This document shows positions 41,739 to 51,374 of a stretch of 64,000 nt of DNA, in pieces. Under the pieces are notes generated by a model that ran no database searches, was not told where the DNA came from, and saw only the letters and a program-made list of their open reading frames with translations. Source of the DNA: Alteromonas halophila (GTDB lineage: Bacteria > Pseudomonadota > Gammaproteobacteria > Enterobacterales > Alteromonadaceae); the NCBI RefSeq assembly GCF_014651815.1, contig NZ_BMXP01000001.1, positions 1 through 64,000 on the forward strand. The letters are read 5' to 3'. Each line of letters starts with the position of its first letter. The stretch's first letter is position 1. Made by a program: the position numbers and the translations under genes.

Positions 41739-43559
41739 TTAATCAATAGCGACGTTGGCCGCAACGGCAATCTGATAGATGATTTGTGTTATATCTTTCA
41801 CTGCCTGCAGGGTCTTAGTGTCGATGGCGGGCATGACGACGACCTGATCGCCGGCCTCAAGGTTCGCTGAGTGGCTGTCAGACAGCCAGTTTCCTTTATC
41901 GATGCTATCAAACTCGACATTGCCGTTCTTGCGGATGATGAGGATGCGCTCGTCATCGGCGCGCTGTGTAAAGCCGCCGGCCCAGGCCACGTAGTCTTCG
42001 GTTGTGGCGTCCGGGTTAAACACCACAGACTGTGGCAATAATACTTCTCCGCCGACATGCACCAGATCAGACACTTCCGGGATCACCACAGTGTCATTCG
42101 GCTCGAGCAGAATGTTCGCAATATTGCCGTTTTCCGAAACAACCACACGTCCCAGTGGCTCAATTTCTCTGGCCCTGGCAACAAAGTCAGTCACCAACTG
42201 GGCTTCTTGCGCCCGGATCGTGCCCTCACCGCTGGAGCTGATTGGCGCTGTAAATACACTGCGTTCGAGACGCTGTAGTGACTGTTCAATGATCTCTTTT
42301 TGCTTTTGTGCAACACTCTCGCGACGCAGATACACATTACTGGTATCAGCAAGTTTGGGGTCGACTGCGATATGGTCAAGCACATCCAGTAATCGTGTTC
42401 CTTTGTCGACCATAATTTGCGATGCACCGGCGTGCGCGCCTGCAATGTTGATGCGGTATATTTGTGGTTCATGGTCATCGACGTATTCGACCGTGTCGCC
42501 AGGACGTAACGCCAGTGACTCAAAGTCATCAACGGTAAGGTAGCGGGCGTACTGGGTACGATTTCGGATTCCCGCTACGGAAACATGGCTGATAAATTCG
42601 CCGGGTCTGGCAAAGTAGTTAACCGTCTTACCCTGTAACTCCTCATCGGAAAACTCAAAAGTAAAACTGTTTCGTGCTCCGGTTTCGACCACAATGGTAT
42701 TGCCGATAGGATGAACCAGAATTACGTCGCCGTCTTTAAACGCGACTTCAGGCAATTCTCCATCCCGCACAAACTGATATAAATCGGCGGAGGCGATGAC
42801 TTTATCATCGCGGATAACCTCTATCTGTCGAAAGCTGCCACGGGTAAAATCAATACCCCCCGCTCGTTTAAGATAATACAGCACACTGTCTGAGGCTTGT
42901 CCCGCATACTGACCCGGACGCAGCACCGGCCCTGAAACAAAAACCGATACCGGTGTGGATGTCAGCAGATTAACGTAGATGCTGACATCGTTGGTATACA
43001 CCTGACGAATATGACGGGTGACGGTTTGATTGACTGAGCCTGCTGGCGTATTCGCTACGCGTACGGGGCCGATATTGGGGATGAAAATATTGCCCTGATT
43101 ATCCACCGTTACCACATCAGCAAAATTCACGGCTCCCCATAACCAGATAGAAATTTTATCACCCGGCGCAACCAGGTAATTGTCATTCAGACCTGTGCTG
43201 CGTTCCGATTCAAACCCCCCAATAAACAGATTAGCCGCGAAGGGCGGATTATCCATGGGATCCTGTTGCGGAAAAACAGTTTCAAAGGTTGGCTCACCGG
43301 GAAGTGGCTGCCCGTTGCGGGGTTGTGTGACATACTGGCCGGTCTCTGGGAGCCCACTACCGCCACCAGGCAATGTTCGCTGTGTGTTGACCGACAGCGG
43401 CGACACAGCGCCAATGGCAGAAGTACCGCTGTTTGACGTAGATTGCTGTTGCTGCCCGTCACGAAGTTGCTGCAATTGCTCTAAACTCTGAGCGGCACTT
43501 ATCATCGGCAGCAGCATGAAAAGTGTAGCCAGAAGGCGACAGAATATGCGTTGTTTCAT
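41739..43559 (-). CDS. kpsD: Polysaccharide export outer-membrane protein (KpsD/Wza-like)
   Basis: This 606-residue protein has a signal peptide (cleavage after ISAAQ-type residues, about 23). A Poly_export domain ('NYLVAPGDKISIWLWGAV…VDNQGNIFIPNIGPVRV') and repeated SLBB domains ('VFVSGPVLRPGQYAG', 'VHVGGEVLLPQSVVF') follow. It should form the outer-membrane translocon for the polysaccharide exported by KpsMTE. No lipobox is seen. A small lipoprotein gene precedes it by 3 bases. Confidence 0.9.
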   Translation of the reverse strand: MKQRIFCRLLATLFMLLPMISAAQSLEQLQQLRDGQQQQSTSNSGTSAIGAVSPLSVNTQRTLPGGGSGLPETGQYVTQPRNGQPLPGEPTFETVFPQQDPMDNPPFAANLFIGGFESERSTGLNDNYLVAPGDKISIWLWGAVNFADVVTVDNQGNIFIPNIGPVRVANTPAGSVNQTVTRHIRQVYTNDVSIYVNLLTSTPVSVFVSGPVLRPGQYAGQASDSVLYYLKRAGGIDFTRGSFRQIEVIRDDKVIASADLYQFVRDGELPEVAFKDGDVILVHPIGNTIVVETGARNSFTFEFSDEELQGKTVNYFARPGEFISHVSVAGIRNRTQYARYLTVDDFESLALRPGDTVEYVDDHEPQIYRINIAGAHAGASQIMVDKGTRLLDVLDHIAVDPKLADTSNVYLRRESVAQKQKEIIEQSLQRLERSVFTAPISSSGEGTIRAQEAQLVTDFVARAREIEPLGRVVVSENGNIANILLEPNDTVVIPEVSDLVHVGGEVLLPQSVVFNPDATTEDYVAWAGGFTQRADDERILIIRKNGNVEFDSIDKGNWLSDSHSANLEAGDQVVVMPAIDTKTLQAVKDITQIIYQIAVAANVAID

Positions 43560-43562
43560 GGG

Positions 43563-43934
43563 TTACCAATCCTGCTTGTCAGGAGAAGACACCAGTGGCT
43601 CAAGCAGTTGCCACTGTCCGTTCCGGTTACATAAGGCACGGTGCGCCTGCACGTTACTGGCAGCGCTGCTCTGATTGAGGCGCCGGCACTGATTACCCGA
43701 TGCGGAGATATAGGTGCCAAGCACAACATATGCCTGACCACCAATCTGTACTGTTCCGGATGAAGGCGAACCGGAATCAGGAACGTTTTTTGCTTTATCT
43801 GATGATCGAGAATAGGAAATCGAATCGTGAACCAGTGGAATATCTGCATGGGTTTCCTGCGGAACACTGGTGCAGCCGCTGATGACTGAAGTAAGTCCTA
43901 ACAAATAACAACAGGCACGTGTCAGTTGAATCAT
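43563..43934 (-). CDS. Small lipoprotein at the head of the kps operon
   Basis: This 123-residue protein has a lipobox 'SVISGC' (Cys21). The C-terminal half ('VLGTYISASGNQCRR…HRALCNRNGQWQLLEPL') has two Cys and a Gly-Trp motif resembling small surface-antigen-type lipoprotein domains. It is the first gene of the kpsD-M-T-E transcript, so it may help place or stabilise the export channel. The exact function is unknown. Confidence 0.75.
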   Translation of the reverse strand: MIQLTRACCYLLGLTSVISGCTSVPQETHADIPLVHDSISYSRSSDKAKNVPDSGSPSSGTVQIGGQAYVVLGTYISASGNQCRRLNQSSAASNVQAHRALCNRNGQWQLLEPLVSSPDKQDW

Positions 43935-44296
43935 CGATGGTTTGAATATGTTATTTCAGTTTGGCGCTAGGATAACACCAACATTGGAAAAATACATAAA
44001 ATCAGCGCGGGCGGGATACGATGGATTTGTAGAAGTGCGTGAAATATGAGCAAAATGGGCAGTTAAGGTGCAGATAATGGTAATATCGAAAGTTTTTTAT
44101 AGTGTAAGGGTAGCCACTGTTTTGAATGTTTACTATTATTCTGAGCGTTCTGGGGGCCGCGCATGATGCAGGCTTCCACATCCGTTTTTTCACTTAATGT
44201 AAATGCCAGAGCAAGCCATCTAGTAGCCAGGACAATAACGCGTCATAGCCGAATGTTTAGCGGCTATAGGGACAGTGGCACAGGATCTTACGAAGA
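43935..44296. other. Divergent intergenic region between kps operon and wecA
   Basis: The 362 A+T-rich bases separate the two polysaccharide transcripts. A possible -10 TATCCT for the kps side lies near 43969-43974, and a hairpin TAGCCG/CGGCTA plus TATAGG for the wecA side lies near 44247-44270. No RfaH ops/JUMPstart element is recognised. A 63-codon minus-strand frame at 44002-44193 does not look coding. Confidence 0.45.
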
Positions 44297-45361
44297 ATGT
44301 TAAATTATTTGCAATTCGTACCGTTATTTACAGCGTTTTTCGTTGCTCTGATCCTGTTGATCGTCATGACTCCCTTGGCGCATCAGTTTGGATTTGTCGA
44401 TCAGCCCAGTATTCGTAAACGTCATTCCGGAATTGTGCCTCTGACTGGCGGGGTTGCCATTTTCATGGCGGCGCTGGTAGCCAGTGTCGCTACCGACGTA
44501 TGGATGAAAAATAATCCGCTGTTTTTTACCGCATCGGCATTTATAGTATTGCTTGGCATGCTGGATGACCGCTTTCAGTTGAGCGCTAAAGGGCGGTTGC
44601 TGTGTCAGTTCGGCGTCGCAGCTATTATGGCCTGGAGCGCGCAAAACTATATTACCTCGCTGGGAAATATCTTTGGTTTTGGCGATGTGTTTTTCGGACT
44701 GGGTGGCTATTTCTTTACCGTGGTGTGTGTGGTTGGCGTGATTAACGCGTTCAATATGATCGACGGTATTGATGGTCTAGCTGGCGGTATGAGCCTTATT
44801 GTATTGCTGACCGTGGTTGGCTTTTTGCTGGCTGCGGGCAACGGTGGTGCCATTATGGAACCGCTGATCATTGTTGCTGCTATTGTGCCATTTCTGGCTT
44901 TCAACCTTAGCTGGAAGGGCTTTAAAGGCAATAAAATCTTTATGGGCGACGCTGGCAGTATGTTTGTCGGGCTCACCATTGTCTGGCTACTGGTTGATCA
45001 TACTCAGGGTGAGACAGCAGCGTTCCGGCCTATCACGGCAGTATGGCTGATTGGTCTGCCGCTTATGGATATGGCGGCGATTATGTACCGCCGTGCGCGG
45101 AAGGGGCAGTCGGTACTGCGACCCGATCGTAAACACCTGCACAACATCTTTATGCGCGCAGGCTTTTCTTCACGACAGTCACTGGTTGCGATTCTGTTTA
45201 TCGGCGCCTGCTATTGTCTCATTGGGATTATGGGTGAGATTTATGCGGTGCCTGAATACCTGATGTTTTGGGGCTTTATGGCGTTGCTGGTCATATACAG
45301 CTTTATTATTCAGAATATCTGGACGGTCATTCGGTTCATGAAACGTCGCCTGCATCAATAG
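44297..45361 (+). CDS. wecA: Undecaprenyl-phosphate GlcNAc-1-phosphate transferase (WecA-type)
   Basis: This 354-residue polytopic protein with about 11 helices has 'VDQPSIRKRHSGIVPLTGG' near the N-terminus, 'LLGMLDDRF', 'AFNMIDGIDGLAGG', 'FMGDAGSMFVG' and 'DRKHLHNIFMRAGFS'. These are the PNPT-family active-site motifs of WecA. It loads GlcNAc-1-P (or a related sugar) on undecaprenyl phosphate to begin glycan synthesis. It heads a run of glycosyltransferase and UDP-sugar genes. Confidence 0.92.
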   Translation: MLNYLQFVPLFTAFFVALILLIVMTPLAHQFGFVDQPSIRKRHSGIVPLTGGVAIFMAALVASVATDVWMKNNPLFFTASAFIVLLGMLDDRFQLSAKGRLLCQFGVAAIMAWSAQNYITSLGNIFGFGDVFFGLGGYFFTVVCVVGVINAFNMIDGIDGLAGGMSLIVLLTVVGFLLAAGNGGAIMEPLIIVAAIVPFLAFNLSWKGFKGNKIFMGDAGSMFVGLTIVWLLVDHTQGETAAFRPITAVWLIGLPLMDMAAIMYRRARKGQSVLRPDRKHLHNIFMRAGFSSRQSLVAILFIGACYCLIGIMGEIYAVPEYLMFWGFMALLVIYSFIIQNIWTVIRFMKRRLHQ

Positions 45362-45462
45362 AAGGACGCGGCGTTTGGTTTTTGCTATCATCGATCCGTT
45401 TACAGCACGGAAGAATCAGGCTCGCTGACGACGTATGCGCTTCTTCCCAGGAAAAAAACGAA

Positions 45463-46362
45463 TTGGCGGCACGTTTGGCTAAGCACTACACCATCTTACA
45501 TAATCAGTTCCCCTCCAGACATACCGAAACACTGGTCGCAATGGCGGTCTATCATAAGGATCGGCTGGACTGGGTGTGTCAGGCGGTGCGCAGTATTCTC
45601 TCGCAGACTTACACCGACTTTGTGTTTTTTGTCATCCTAGATGGTGAAGTGCCGGCGAAAATGGTGAGCGAGCTAAAAGACTTTGCTTTTCAGGACAACC
45701 GGCTGGTACTGGCACAAAACGAAAAAAACAGTGGTCTGGCAGCGTCAATGAACCATGCACTGGAATGGGGGATGACGCTCTCTCCCGAATATTTCGCACG
45801 TATGGACGCCGATGATGAGTCAGTTAAAAACCGGCTAGAGCGTCAGATCAGTTACCTTAACAAGCACAGAAATATAGCCGTACTGGGCACTGCACTGACC
45901 GAGTTTGATGAACAGGGCCGTCAGGTCGGCTCGCGGACTATGCCCGCCTCACACAAACAAATTGTACATATGTTGCCCCGCCGCTGCTCGCTAAATCATC
46001 CTACTGTGGTGCTGCGCTATCAGGTTTTTCACGATGGATATCGCTATGACAGCGATCTTAATAACACCCAGGATTACTTTTTGTGGATAGAACTGGCGAG
46101 CCAGGGCTATGTGTTTCGGAACCTGAAAGATAAACTGCTCAATTTCAGACGGGTGAACGATTTTTATAAACGGCGCGGGTTCAGCAAGTCCGTCAATGAG
46201 TTTCGGGCGCGTTTACGCGCCATGCGTCAGTTAAGTCGGCTGTCACTGTTTAACCTGGTGTACGCCTGTGGGGTGCTGACATTACGTGTTATGCCTGCAA
46301 AACTGGTGAAACTGGCCTACCGCATCGACAGACATTTTCTGGAGAGGTTTGTTAAGCATTGA
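45463..46362 (+). CDS. Family 2 glycosyltransferase
   Basis: This roughly 299-residue GT-A fold enzyme has 'ETLVAMAVYHKDRLDWVCQAVRSILSQTY' (first strand and helix), the metal-binding 'ARMDADDES', 'LGTALTEFDEQG', 'SLNHPTVVLR' and 'NNTQDYFLWIELA'. The start is uncertain. The frame is open from 45268 inside wecA, ATG 45540 would remove the first strand, and TTG 45463 has AGGA upstream, so I use it. It probably transfers the second sugar of the glycan started by WecA. It overlaps the next gene by 4 bases. Confidence 0.85.
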   Translation: MAARLAKHYTILHNQFPSRHTETLVAMAVYHKDRLDWVCQAVRSILSQTYTDFVFFVILDGEVPAKMVSELKDFAFQDNRLVLAQNEKNSGLAASMNHALEWGMTLSPEYFARMDADDESVKNRLERQISYLNKHRNIAVLGTALTEFDEQGRQVGSRTMPASHKQIVHMLPRRCSLNHPTVVLRYQVFHDGYRYDSDLNNTQDYFLWIELASQGYVFRNLKDKLLNFRRVNDFYKRRGFSKSVNEFRARLRAMRQLSRLSLFNLVYACGVLTLRVMPAKLVKLAYRIDRHFLERFVKH

Positions 46363-47219
46363 ACGTCGCGGCTGTCATTATTCTGTATTACCCCGATCTG
46401 GCTCACTGCAATGCGCTGCTGACGGCGCTGCAGAAGGCGAATGTCCCCGCCGTTCTCGTTGATAACAGTCCAACGTCACATAAGCAGGCTTTTTCAGGTG
46501 CTTACCATTATTTACATTTCCCAGACAATGCAGGTATTGCCAAAGCGCAGAACGAAGGGCTGAAGTACCTGTGCGGGCAACACTTTTCCCATGCTGTGCT
46601 GCTTGATCAGGACAGCCACTTGGATGGCCAGATGATCGCGCGCCTCAGTGACCACTTCCAGACACTCAATAAACGTCAGATACGGGTCGCGGCGCTCGGC
46701 CCCAGCATACTTTGTTCATTTACAGACCGCCCGGTACAGGCGAAAGTACAAACACCCCGGCCTGTTTCTGAGAGCCTGTCAGAAGTGTCGCAGCTTATTG
46801 CGTCGGGTATGATGATTCCACTGTCAGTGTTACCTGAGATTGGCCTGAAAGAAGAGGGCTTGTTTATTGATGGTGTCGATCATGAGTGGTGCTGGCGCGC
46901 CAGAGCGAAAGGCTATCGCGTATTTCAGGCTGTTGATGTGTTAATGCCACACCGTCAGGGCGACGACCGGAAACGTCTGCTGGGTATAGAGTTCAAAATC
47001 GGCGCCCCCATCCGGCTCTACTATCAGGCCCGTAATGTCTTACTGCTGGTTCGGCGAAGTTATGTGCCGAGGTATTGGAAGCTGCGTAATCTTGTTGCGC
47101 TGCCGATTCGCTACCTGGTCAATCGCTGGTACTTTCCGGAAGGACGAAAACGAGGGCGCTATCTGATGACAGGCGTGAAAGACGGACTAAAGCGAAAGGC
47201 GGGTAAATTCTTCGACTAA
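46359..47219 (+). CDS. Family 2 glycosyltransferase, rhamnosyltransferase-like
   Basis: This 286-residue enzyme starts at TTG 46359, overlapping the previous stop codon. It has 'AVIILYYPD', 'VLVDNSP', 'LHFPDNAGIAKAQNEGLKYL', 'VLLDQDSHLD' and 'FIDGVDHEWCWRARAKGYRVF', the pattern of RfbF/RhlC-type dTDP-rhamnosyltransferases. The actual donor sugar is not known, and no dTDP-rhamnose (rml) genes are in the window. Confidence 0.85.
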   Translation: MNVAAVIILYYPDLAHCNALLTALQKANVPAVLVDNSPTSHKQAFSGAYHYLHFPDNAGIAKAQNEGLKYLCGQHFSHAVLLDQDSHLDGQMIARLSDHFQTLNKRQIRVAALGPSILCSFTDRPVQAKVQTPRPVSESLSEVSQLIASGMMIPLSVLPEIGLKEEGLFIDGVDHEWCWRARAKGYRVFQAVDVLMPHRQGDDRKRLLGIEFKIGAPIRLYYQARNVLLLVRRSYVPRYWKLRNLVALPIRYLVNRWYFPEGRKRGRYLMTGVKDGLKRKAGKFFD

Positions 47220-47328
47220 GTGTCAAAATCCGGTCACGGTTTGTTGCTAGGCTAAGTGTCTGGTGACAGAGACTGCCGTCGCAGGGCAGTGACTGTTCAA
47301 TTGATGGCGCGAAGAAAAAGGGATAAAT

Positions 47329-48675
47329 GTGAAAGTTACAGTATTTGGCGTTGGCTATGTAGGGTTGGTTCAGGCCGCCGTGTTTGCGGAGGTTGGTCAC
47401 GATGTGGTGTGCGTTGATGTTGATGAGAACAAAATTGATGACCTGAAAAATGGCATCATTCCTATCTTTGAACCGGGGCTGACGCCACTGGTGACGTCAA
47501 ATTACGACGCGGGCCGGCTGGTTTTTTCTACACAGCCACGCCATGGTGTCGAACACGGTGATCTGATCATTATTGCCGTTGGTACGCCGCCTGACGAGGA
47601 TGGCGCTGCTGATCTTTCTCATGTGCTGTCGGTTGCCACGGCGATCGCGACTCATATGCAGACGCCCAAAATCATTATCACCAAATCGACCGTACCCGTT
47701 GGTACTGCAGACAAAGTCAGGCTTAAGCTACGTGAAGTACTCGATGAGTTAGGTAAGCCGACGGATTTCGACGTGGTATCGAACCCTGAGTTTCTTAAAG
47801 AAGGTGCCGCCGTCGGCGACTGCATGCGCCCAGATCGCATTATCATTGGAACAGATTCGACAAAGGCTGAGAGCAAGCTACGGGAGTTGTACGCGCCGTT
47901 TAACCGTAACCACGACAAAGTGATTGTTATGGATATACGTAGTGCTGAACTCACCAAGTATGCTGCAAACTGTATGCTGGCAACCAAAATCAGCTTTATG
48001 AATGAGATGGCAAACCTGGCGGAGTATTTTGGTGCAGACGTCGAACATGTGCGCCGTGGCATTGGCTCTGATCCCAGAATTGGCTATCAGTTTATCTATC
48101 CGGGATGCGGTTACGGAGGCTCCTGTTTCCCCAAAGATGTGCAGGCGCTTATTCGTAGTGCACATGCGGTGGGATACCCCGCGAGGATCCTGGAGTCGGT
48201 GGAAGCGGTGAACAAAGAACAAAAAATGAAGCTGTTTGACTACATCTATCGCCACTTTAACGGACACCTGGCGGGTAAAAAGGTGGCCTTATGGGGGCTG
48301 GCCTTCAAGCCCAATACTGATGATATGCGCGAAGCATCCAGCCGGGTGTTGATGGAACAGTTGTGGCAGGCCGGGGCGACGGTACAGGCTTATGATCCTC
48401 AGGCGATGGATGAAGCGCAGCGCATTTACGGCTCCCGCAGCGATTTAAAACTGATGGGGACAAAGGAGGCCGCACTGGATGGTGCCGACTTCTTAGTTAT
48501 TTGTACCGAGTGGCAAGTCTTTCGGGCACCGGATTTTCCGTTAATTAAAGAAAAACTGAGCGAACCATTAGTATTCGACGGACGTAATCTTTACGAGCCC
48601 GACAGAATGTTGGAATATGGTTTGCTTTATTACGCCATTGGCCGTGGATTATCAGTACAAGGACACAAACTATGA
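47329..48675 (+). CDS. ugd: UDP-glucose 6-dehydrogenase
   Basis: This 448-residue enzyme makes UDP-glucuronate. It has '[20 protein letters not shown]' (NAD site), '[12 protein letters not shown]', '[14 protein letters not shown]', catalytic Cys266 in '[10 protein letters not shown]' and '[19 protein letters not shown]'. It starts at GTG and its end overlaps galU (ATGA). It suggests glucuronic acid or a derivative in the surface polysaccharide. Confidence 0.95.
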   Translation: MKVTVFGVGYVGLVQAAVFAEVGHDVVCVDVDENKIDDLKNGIIPIFEPGLTPLVTSNYDAGRLVFSTQPRHGVEHGDLIIIAVGTPPDEDGAADLSHVLSVATAIATHMQTPKIIITKSTVPVGTADKVRLKLREVLDELGKPTDFDVVSNPEFLKEGAAVGDCMRPDRIIIGTDSTKAESKLRELYAPFNRNHDKVIVMDIRSAELTKYAANCMLATKISFMNEMANLAEYFGADVEHVRRGIGSDPRIGYQFIYPGCGYGGSCFPKDVQALIRSAHAVGYPARILESVEAVNKEQKMKLFDYIYRHFNGHLAGKKVALWGLAFKPNTDDMREASSRVLMEQLWQAGATVQAYDPQAMDEAQRIYGSRSDLKLMGTKEAALDGADFLVICTEWQVFRAPDFPLIKEKLSEPLVFDGRNLYEPDRMLEYGLLYYAIGRGLSVQGHKL

Positions 48676-49562
48676 GTCAGGTTAAGAAAGCCGTTATACC
48701 CGTTGCCGGACTTGGCACACGGATGCTTCCCGCAACAAAAGCGATCCCCAAAGAAATGTTGCCAGTGGTCGACAAGCCACTGATACAGTACGTGGTGAGT
48801 GAGTGCGTTGCGGCGGGCGTAAAAGAAATAATTCTGGTCACCCATGCCAGTAAAAACAGCATAGAGAATCACTTTGACACCTCATTTGAGCTGGAAGCGA
48901 CCCTGGAGGCCCGGGTGAAGCGACAGTTGCTTGAAGAAGTGCAGTCGATTTGCCCGAAAGATGTGACCATCATGCATGTGCGTCAGGGCATGGCCAAGGG
49001 GCTGGGGCACGCTATTTTGTGTGCACGTCCTCTGGTCGGTGAAGCGCCGTTTGCCGTGGTGCTGCCCGATGTCATTATTGATGACGCCGCGAGCAACCCG
49101 GCGAAGGATAACCTGGCAGACATGGTCGCCAAGTTTAACACCAGCCAGGTCAGCCAGGTGATGGTGGAACAGGTGCCCAAGGAGCAAATCAGTAAATTCG
49201 GTATTGCTGATCTTGATGGTGCTGAGATAAAGCCGGGTGAGTCTGCCAAAATACACAAAATGGTTGAAAAGCCGGAACTGAAAGAAGCCCCGTCAGATCT
49301 GGCGATTGTCGGGCGCTACGTATTGTCTCAGGCTATCTGGGATCTGCTTGAAAGCACCCCGCCAGGGGCCGGTGGTGAAGTGCAACTGACCGATGCCATT
49401 GATTCACTGATGAACATCGAGCAGGTAGATGCCTACTATATGAAAGGCAAAAGCCACGACTGCGGCAGCAAACTGGGCTTTATGAAAGCGAACGTCGAAT
49501 ACGCAATGCGCCACCCTCAACTGGGTAAAGAATTTAAGGCTTATCTGAAAAGCCTTTCGTAA
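48672..49562 (+). CDS. galU: UTP-glucose-1-phosphate uridylyltransferase
   Basis: This 296-residue nucleotidyltransferase has '[35 protein letters not shown]', '[28 protein letters not shown]' and '[21 protein letters not shown]'. It supplies UDP-glucose for Ugd (upstream, overlapping) and GalE. It is the last gene of the transcript and is followed by a strong terminator. Confidence 0.96.
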   Translation: MSQVKKAVIPVAGLGTRMLPATKAIPKEMLPVVDKPLIQYVVSECVAAGVKEIILVTHASKNSIENHFDTSFELEATLEARVKRQLLEEVQSICPKDVTIMHVRQGMAKGLGHAILCARPLVGEAPFAVVLPDVIIDDAASNPAKDNLADMVAKFNTSQVSQVMVEQVPKEQISKFGIADLDGAEIKPGESAKIHKMVEKPELKEAPSDLAIVGRYVLSQAIWDLLESTPPGAGGEVQLTDAIDSLMNIEQVDAYYMKGKSHDCGSKLGFMKANVEYAMRHPQLGKEFKAYLKSLS

Positions 49563-49898
49563 AAGCGGGATAAACAACGTATAGGATCTTGCGGATTTAT
49601 TGCATGCATTAAGTCATCGACGATCCGGGCGTTACGATAATAGCGAAAATCCGATATCAGTCACTGATATCGGATTTTTTAATCTGTATATGTAGCATGT
49701 GGCTTCTTCTGGCTAAACGTGCCATATGTGCAGCAAAATCCTCACGAGCTGAAAATTTTCAGTTCTTTGCCTCCATTCTCATTGAAGTCTGAATGTTTTG
49801 TGTTCTGACTCCTCATATTATTAACCTGTCCGGGTGAATCAGGCTCGTTTCGGCTACTCTTATTGTTCGAATAGTAAATCACTCGCAGGGAGCAAATT
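49563..49898. other. Intergenic region galU - orphan membrane protein
   Basis: The 336 bases contain the galU terminator (about 49646-49682) and the GGGAG ribosome-binding site of the next gene at 49889-49893. No other gene or RNA is recognised. Confidence 0.5.
49646..49682 (+). terminator. Terminator of the ugd-galU transcript
   Basis: A perfect 15-bp stem AAAATCCGATATCAG/CTGATATCGGATTTT has a 3-base loop and continues into a T-run. It lies about 85 bases after galU. Confidence 0.92.
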
Positions 49899-51062
49899 GT
49901 GTTGACTCGCATCGTGTGCGTTTTGTTGTTATATGGCCTGTGCGCGCTCGCTTTTGGCGCCAGTTCATTGGCAGAAGAAGACCTTGAGAAAAAGGGGCTT
50001 GCCGGGTTGCATTATCGAATGGGTACGTTTGAGAGCAGGCTTGCGGAGTTAGAGCACAGTATGCTGCCTCACCGTGAACTCGATGCAGAGCTAAAGAGAC
50101 TGGCTGAACAAGTTAGAGATAGCCGGCATGCTAATCAACCACCAACTCCGAATCAGGATTACACTGCGCCGGTGTTGGTGAAGGTGACACAGCCCGATAA
50201 CCGGACTAAGTCAGCAGGTACTGCCGACAAAAATGCCGAATCTCTGTCACTGTTTTCACTGTTTGTGAATGGTGGAATTTTCTCACTGGCGATCACAGCA
50301 CTGGTGCTGACCATCCTCGGGCTATTCGGCGTCTATACTGTCAAACGTGTTAAAGAAGGCCTGCATCGACAAATTGAAGATGCGAAAAAAGGCCTTGTGG
50401 CGCGCGCCAACATTGAGGCAACGGGTAAACAACTCCAGTCTTTTGCCAATCAGGCTTATCACGCCTACAACACATATAAACGCTGTGCTGAGCACACAAA
50501 AAATAAGCGCAAGCCGGGTGACAACAAGGGGGACAAATACGATACCGACGCCTGGCAAAATTATGCTTTTATGGACATCGCCATTTCGCTAAGTGAAATG
50601 GCTATTGATTCTGCAGCGGTTATAAACGAGCAGTTCGACAACGGCGATCATCAGCAGGATATGAGTTATACCTATTATGAGTTACTGGATGTGTATGCCT
50701 ATTGTAACCTGTGTTTTTATTATGCTGAACGACTTCAGGACAAGTGCTTTTTCTCTACAAATGAGCTTAAACCATCGCGCGCACAACTAATCAGTCGGCT
50801 TAAGGCTGCAACAGAAAAGCTGGATAAGGCTAATAAAACCAATGCCCGGATTAACAAAGCCTGGCATCACCTGAAAGAGAGTTTAATTCACGCCAAGTAC
50901 TTTGTTGATGCAGACTTTGTTCATCGAACACCGGCTCTGAAAGAAACGTTAATAGCAGACATCCACGCTGTGTTAGCGCGTGCATTAGCGTTAGACGAAA
51001 GAGACTGGTATAACGCAACCAGACAAAAATGGGCTGATCTTGGAATGTATACAGACCCCTAG
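49899..51062 (+). CDS. Orphan membrane-anchored coiled-coil protein
   Basis: This 387-residue protein has an N-terminal signal peptide or anchor (about 1-22) and a short coiled coil ('RMGTFESRLAELEHSMLP…ELKRLAEQVRD', about 40-75). A polar linker and one strong transmembrane helix (about 127-148, 'GGIFSLAITALVLTILGLFGVYTV') precede a long helical domain of about 230 residues rich in Tyr, Lys and Asn. The GTG start has GGGAG upstream. I recognise no domain. It stands alone, is richer in A+T than its neighbours and is flanked by terminators, which hints at lateral acquisition. Confidence 0.7.
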   Translation: MLTRIVCVLLLYGLCALAFGASSLAEEDLEKKGLAGLHYRMGTFESRLAELEHSMLPHRELDAELKRLAEQVRDSRHANQPPTPNQDYTAPVLVKVTQPDNRTKSAGTADKNAESLSLFSLFVNGGIFSLAITALVLTILGLFGVYTVKRVKEGLHRQIEDAKKGLVARANIEATGKQLQSFANQAYHAYNTYKRCAEHTKNKRKPGDNKGDKYDTDAWQNYAFMDIAISLSEMAIDSAAVINEQFDNGDHQQDMSYTYYELLDVYAYCNLCFYYAERLQDKCFFSTNELKPSRAQLISRLKAATEKLDKANKTNARINKAWHHLKESLIHAKYFVDADFVHRTPALKETLIADIHAVLARALALDERDWYNATRQKWADLGMYTDP

Positions 51063-51374
51063 AAAACGATAGGGGGCTTAATGGGATCTGCTGTTGACAT
51101 AGTACGCATTAAAATAGAAAGCCTTAAATATGAAAAAATTAAAAAAGTGAAAAGCAGGGTAAACATACCCTGTATAAAATTATAGTACCATGTTACAAAA
51201 CTACAAGATAGCTGCTGGTAACAGGCTTCGTTCTTTCTACAAAACCTCATGTTACGTCGGCAACAGCGCTTCACATAAGGCAGCAAAATGAAGCGCTCTT
51301 CCAGATGGGAACCGGGTCTTTAATTACCACGCATGGTCAGCGCCGGAACTGACGCTAACCTCACTGCAGCCCGC
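51063..51374. other. Convergent intergenic region before mlaA end
   Basis: The 312 bases hold a likely bidirectional terminator (51154-51173) and a second inverted repeat, AGCGCTTCA/TGAAGCGCT (51265-51273 with 51289-51297, 15-base loop). No coding sequence is convincing. Confidence 0.5.
51154..51173. terminator. Probable bidirectional terminator (mainly for the ccm-mlaA transcript)
   Basis: The stem CAGGGTA-AACA-TACCCTG is followed on the minus strand by CTTTTCACTTTTTTAATTTT. On the plus strand it is followed by TATAAAATTATA. Confidence 0.65.

Noticed and set aside
44002-44193. 63-codon minus-strand frame in the kps/wecA intergenic region
   Set aside because: No ribosome-binding site, no recognisable composition, and it overlaps likely promoter sequence.
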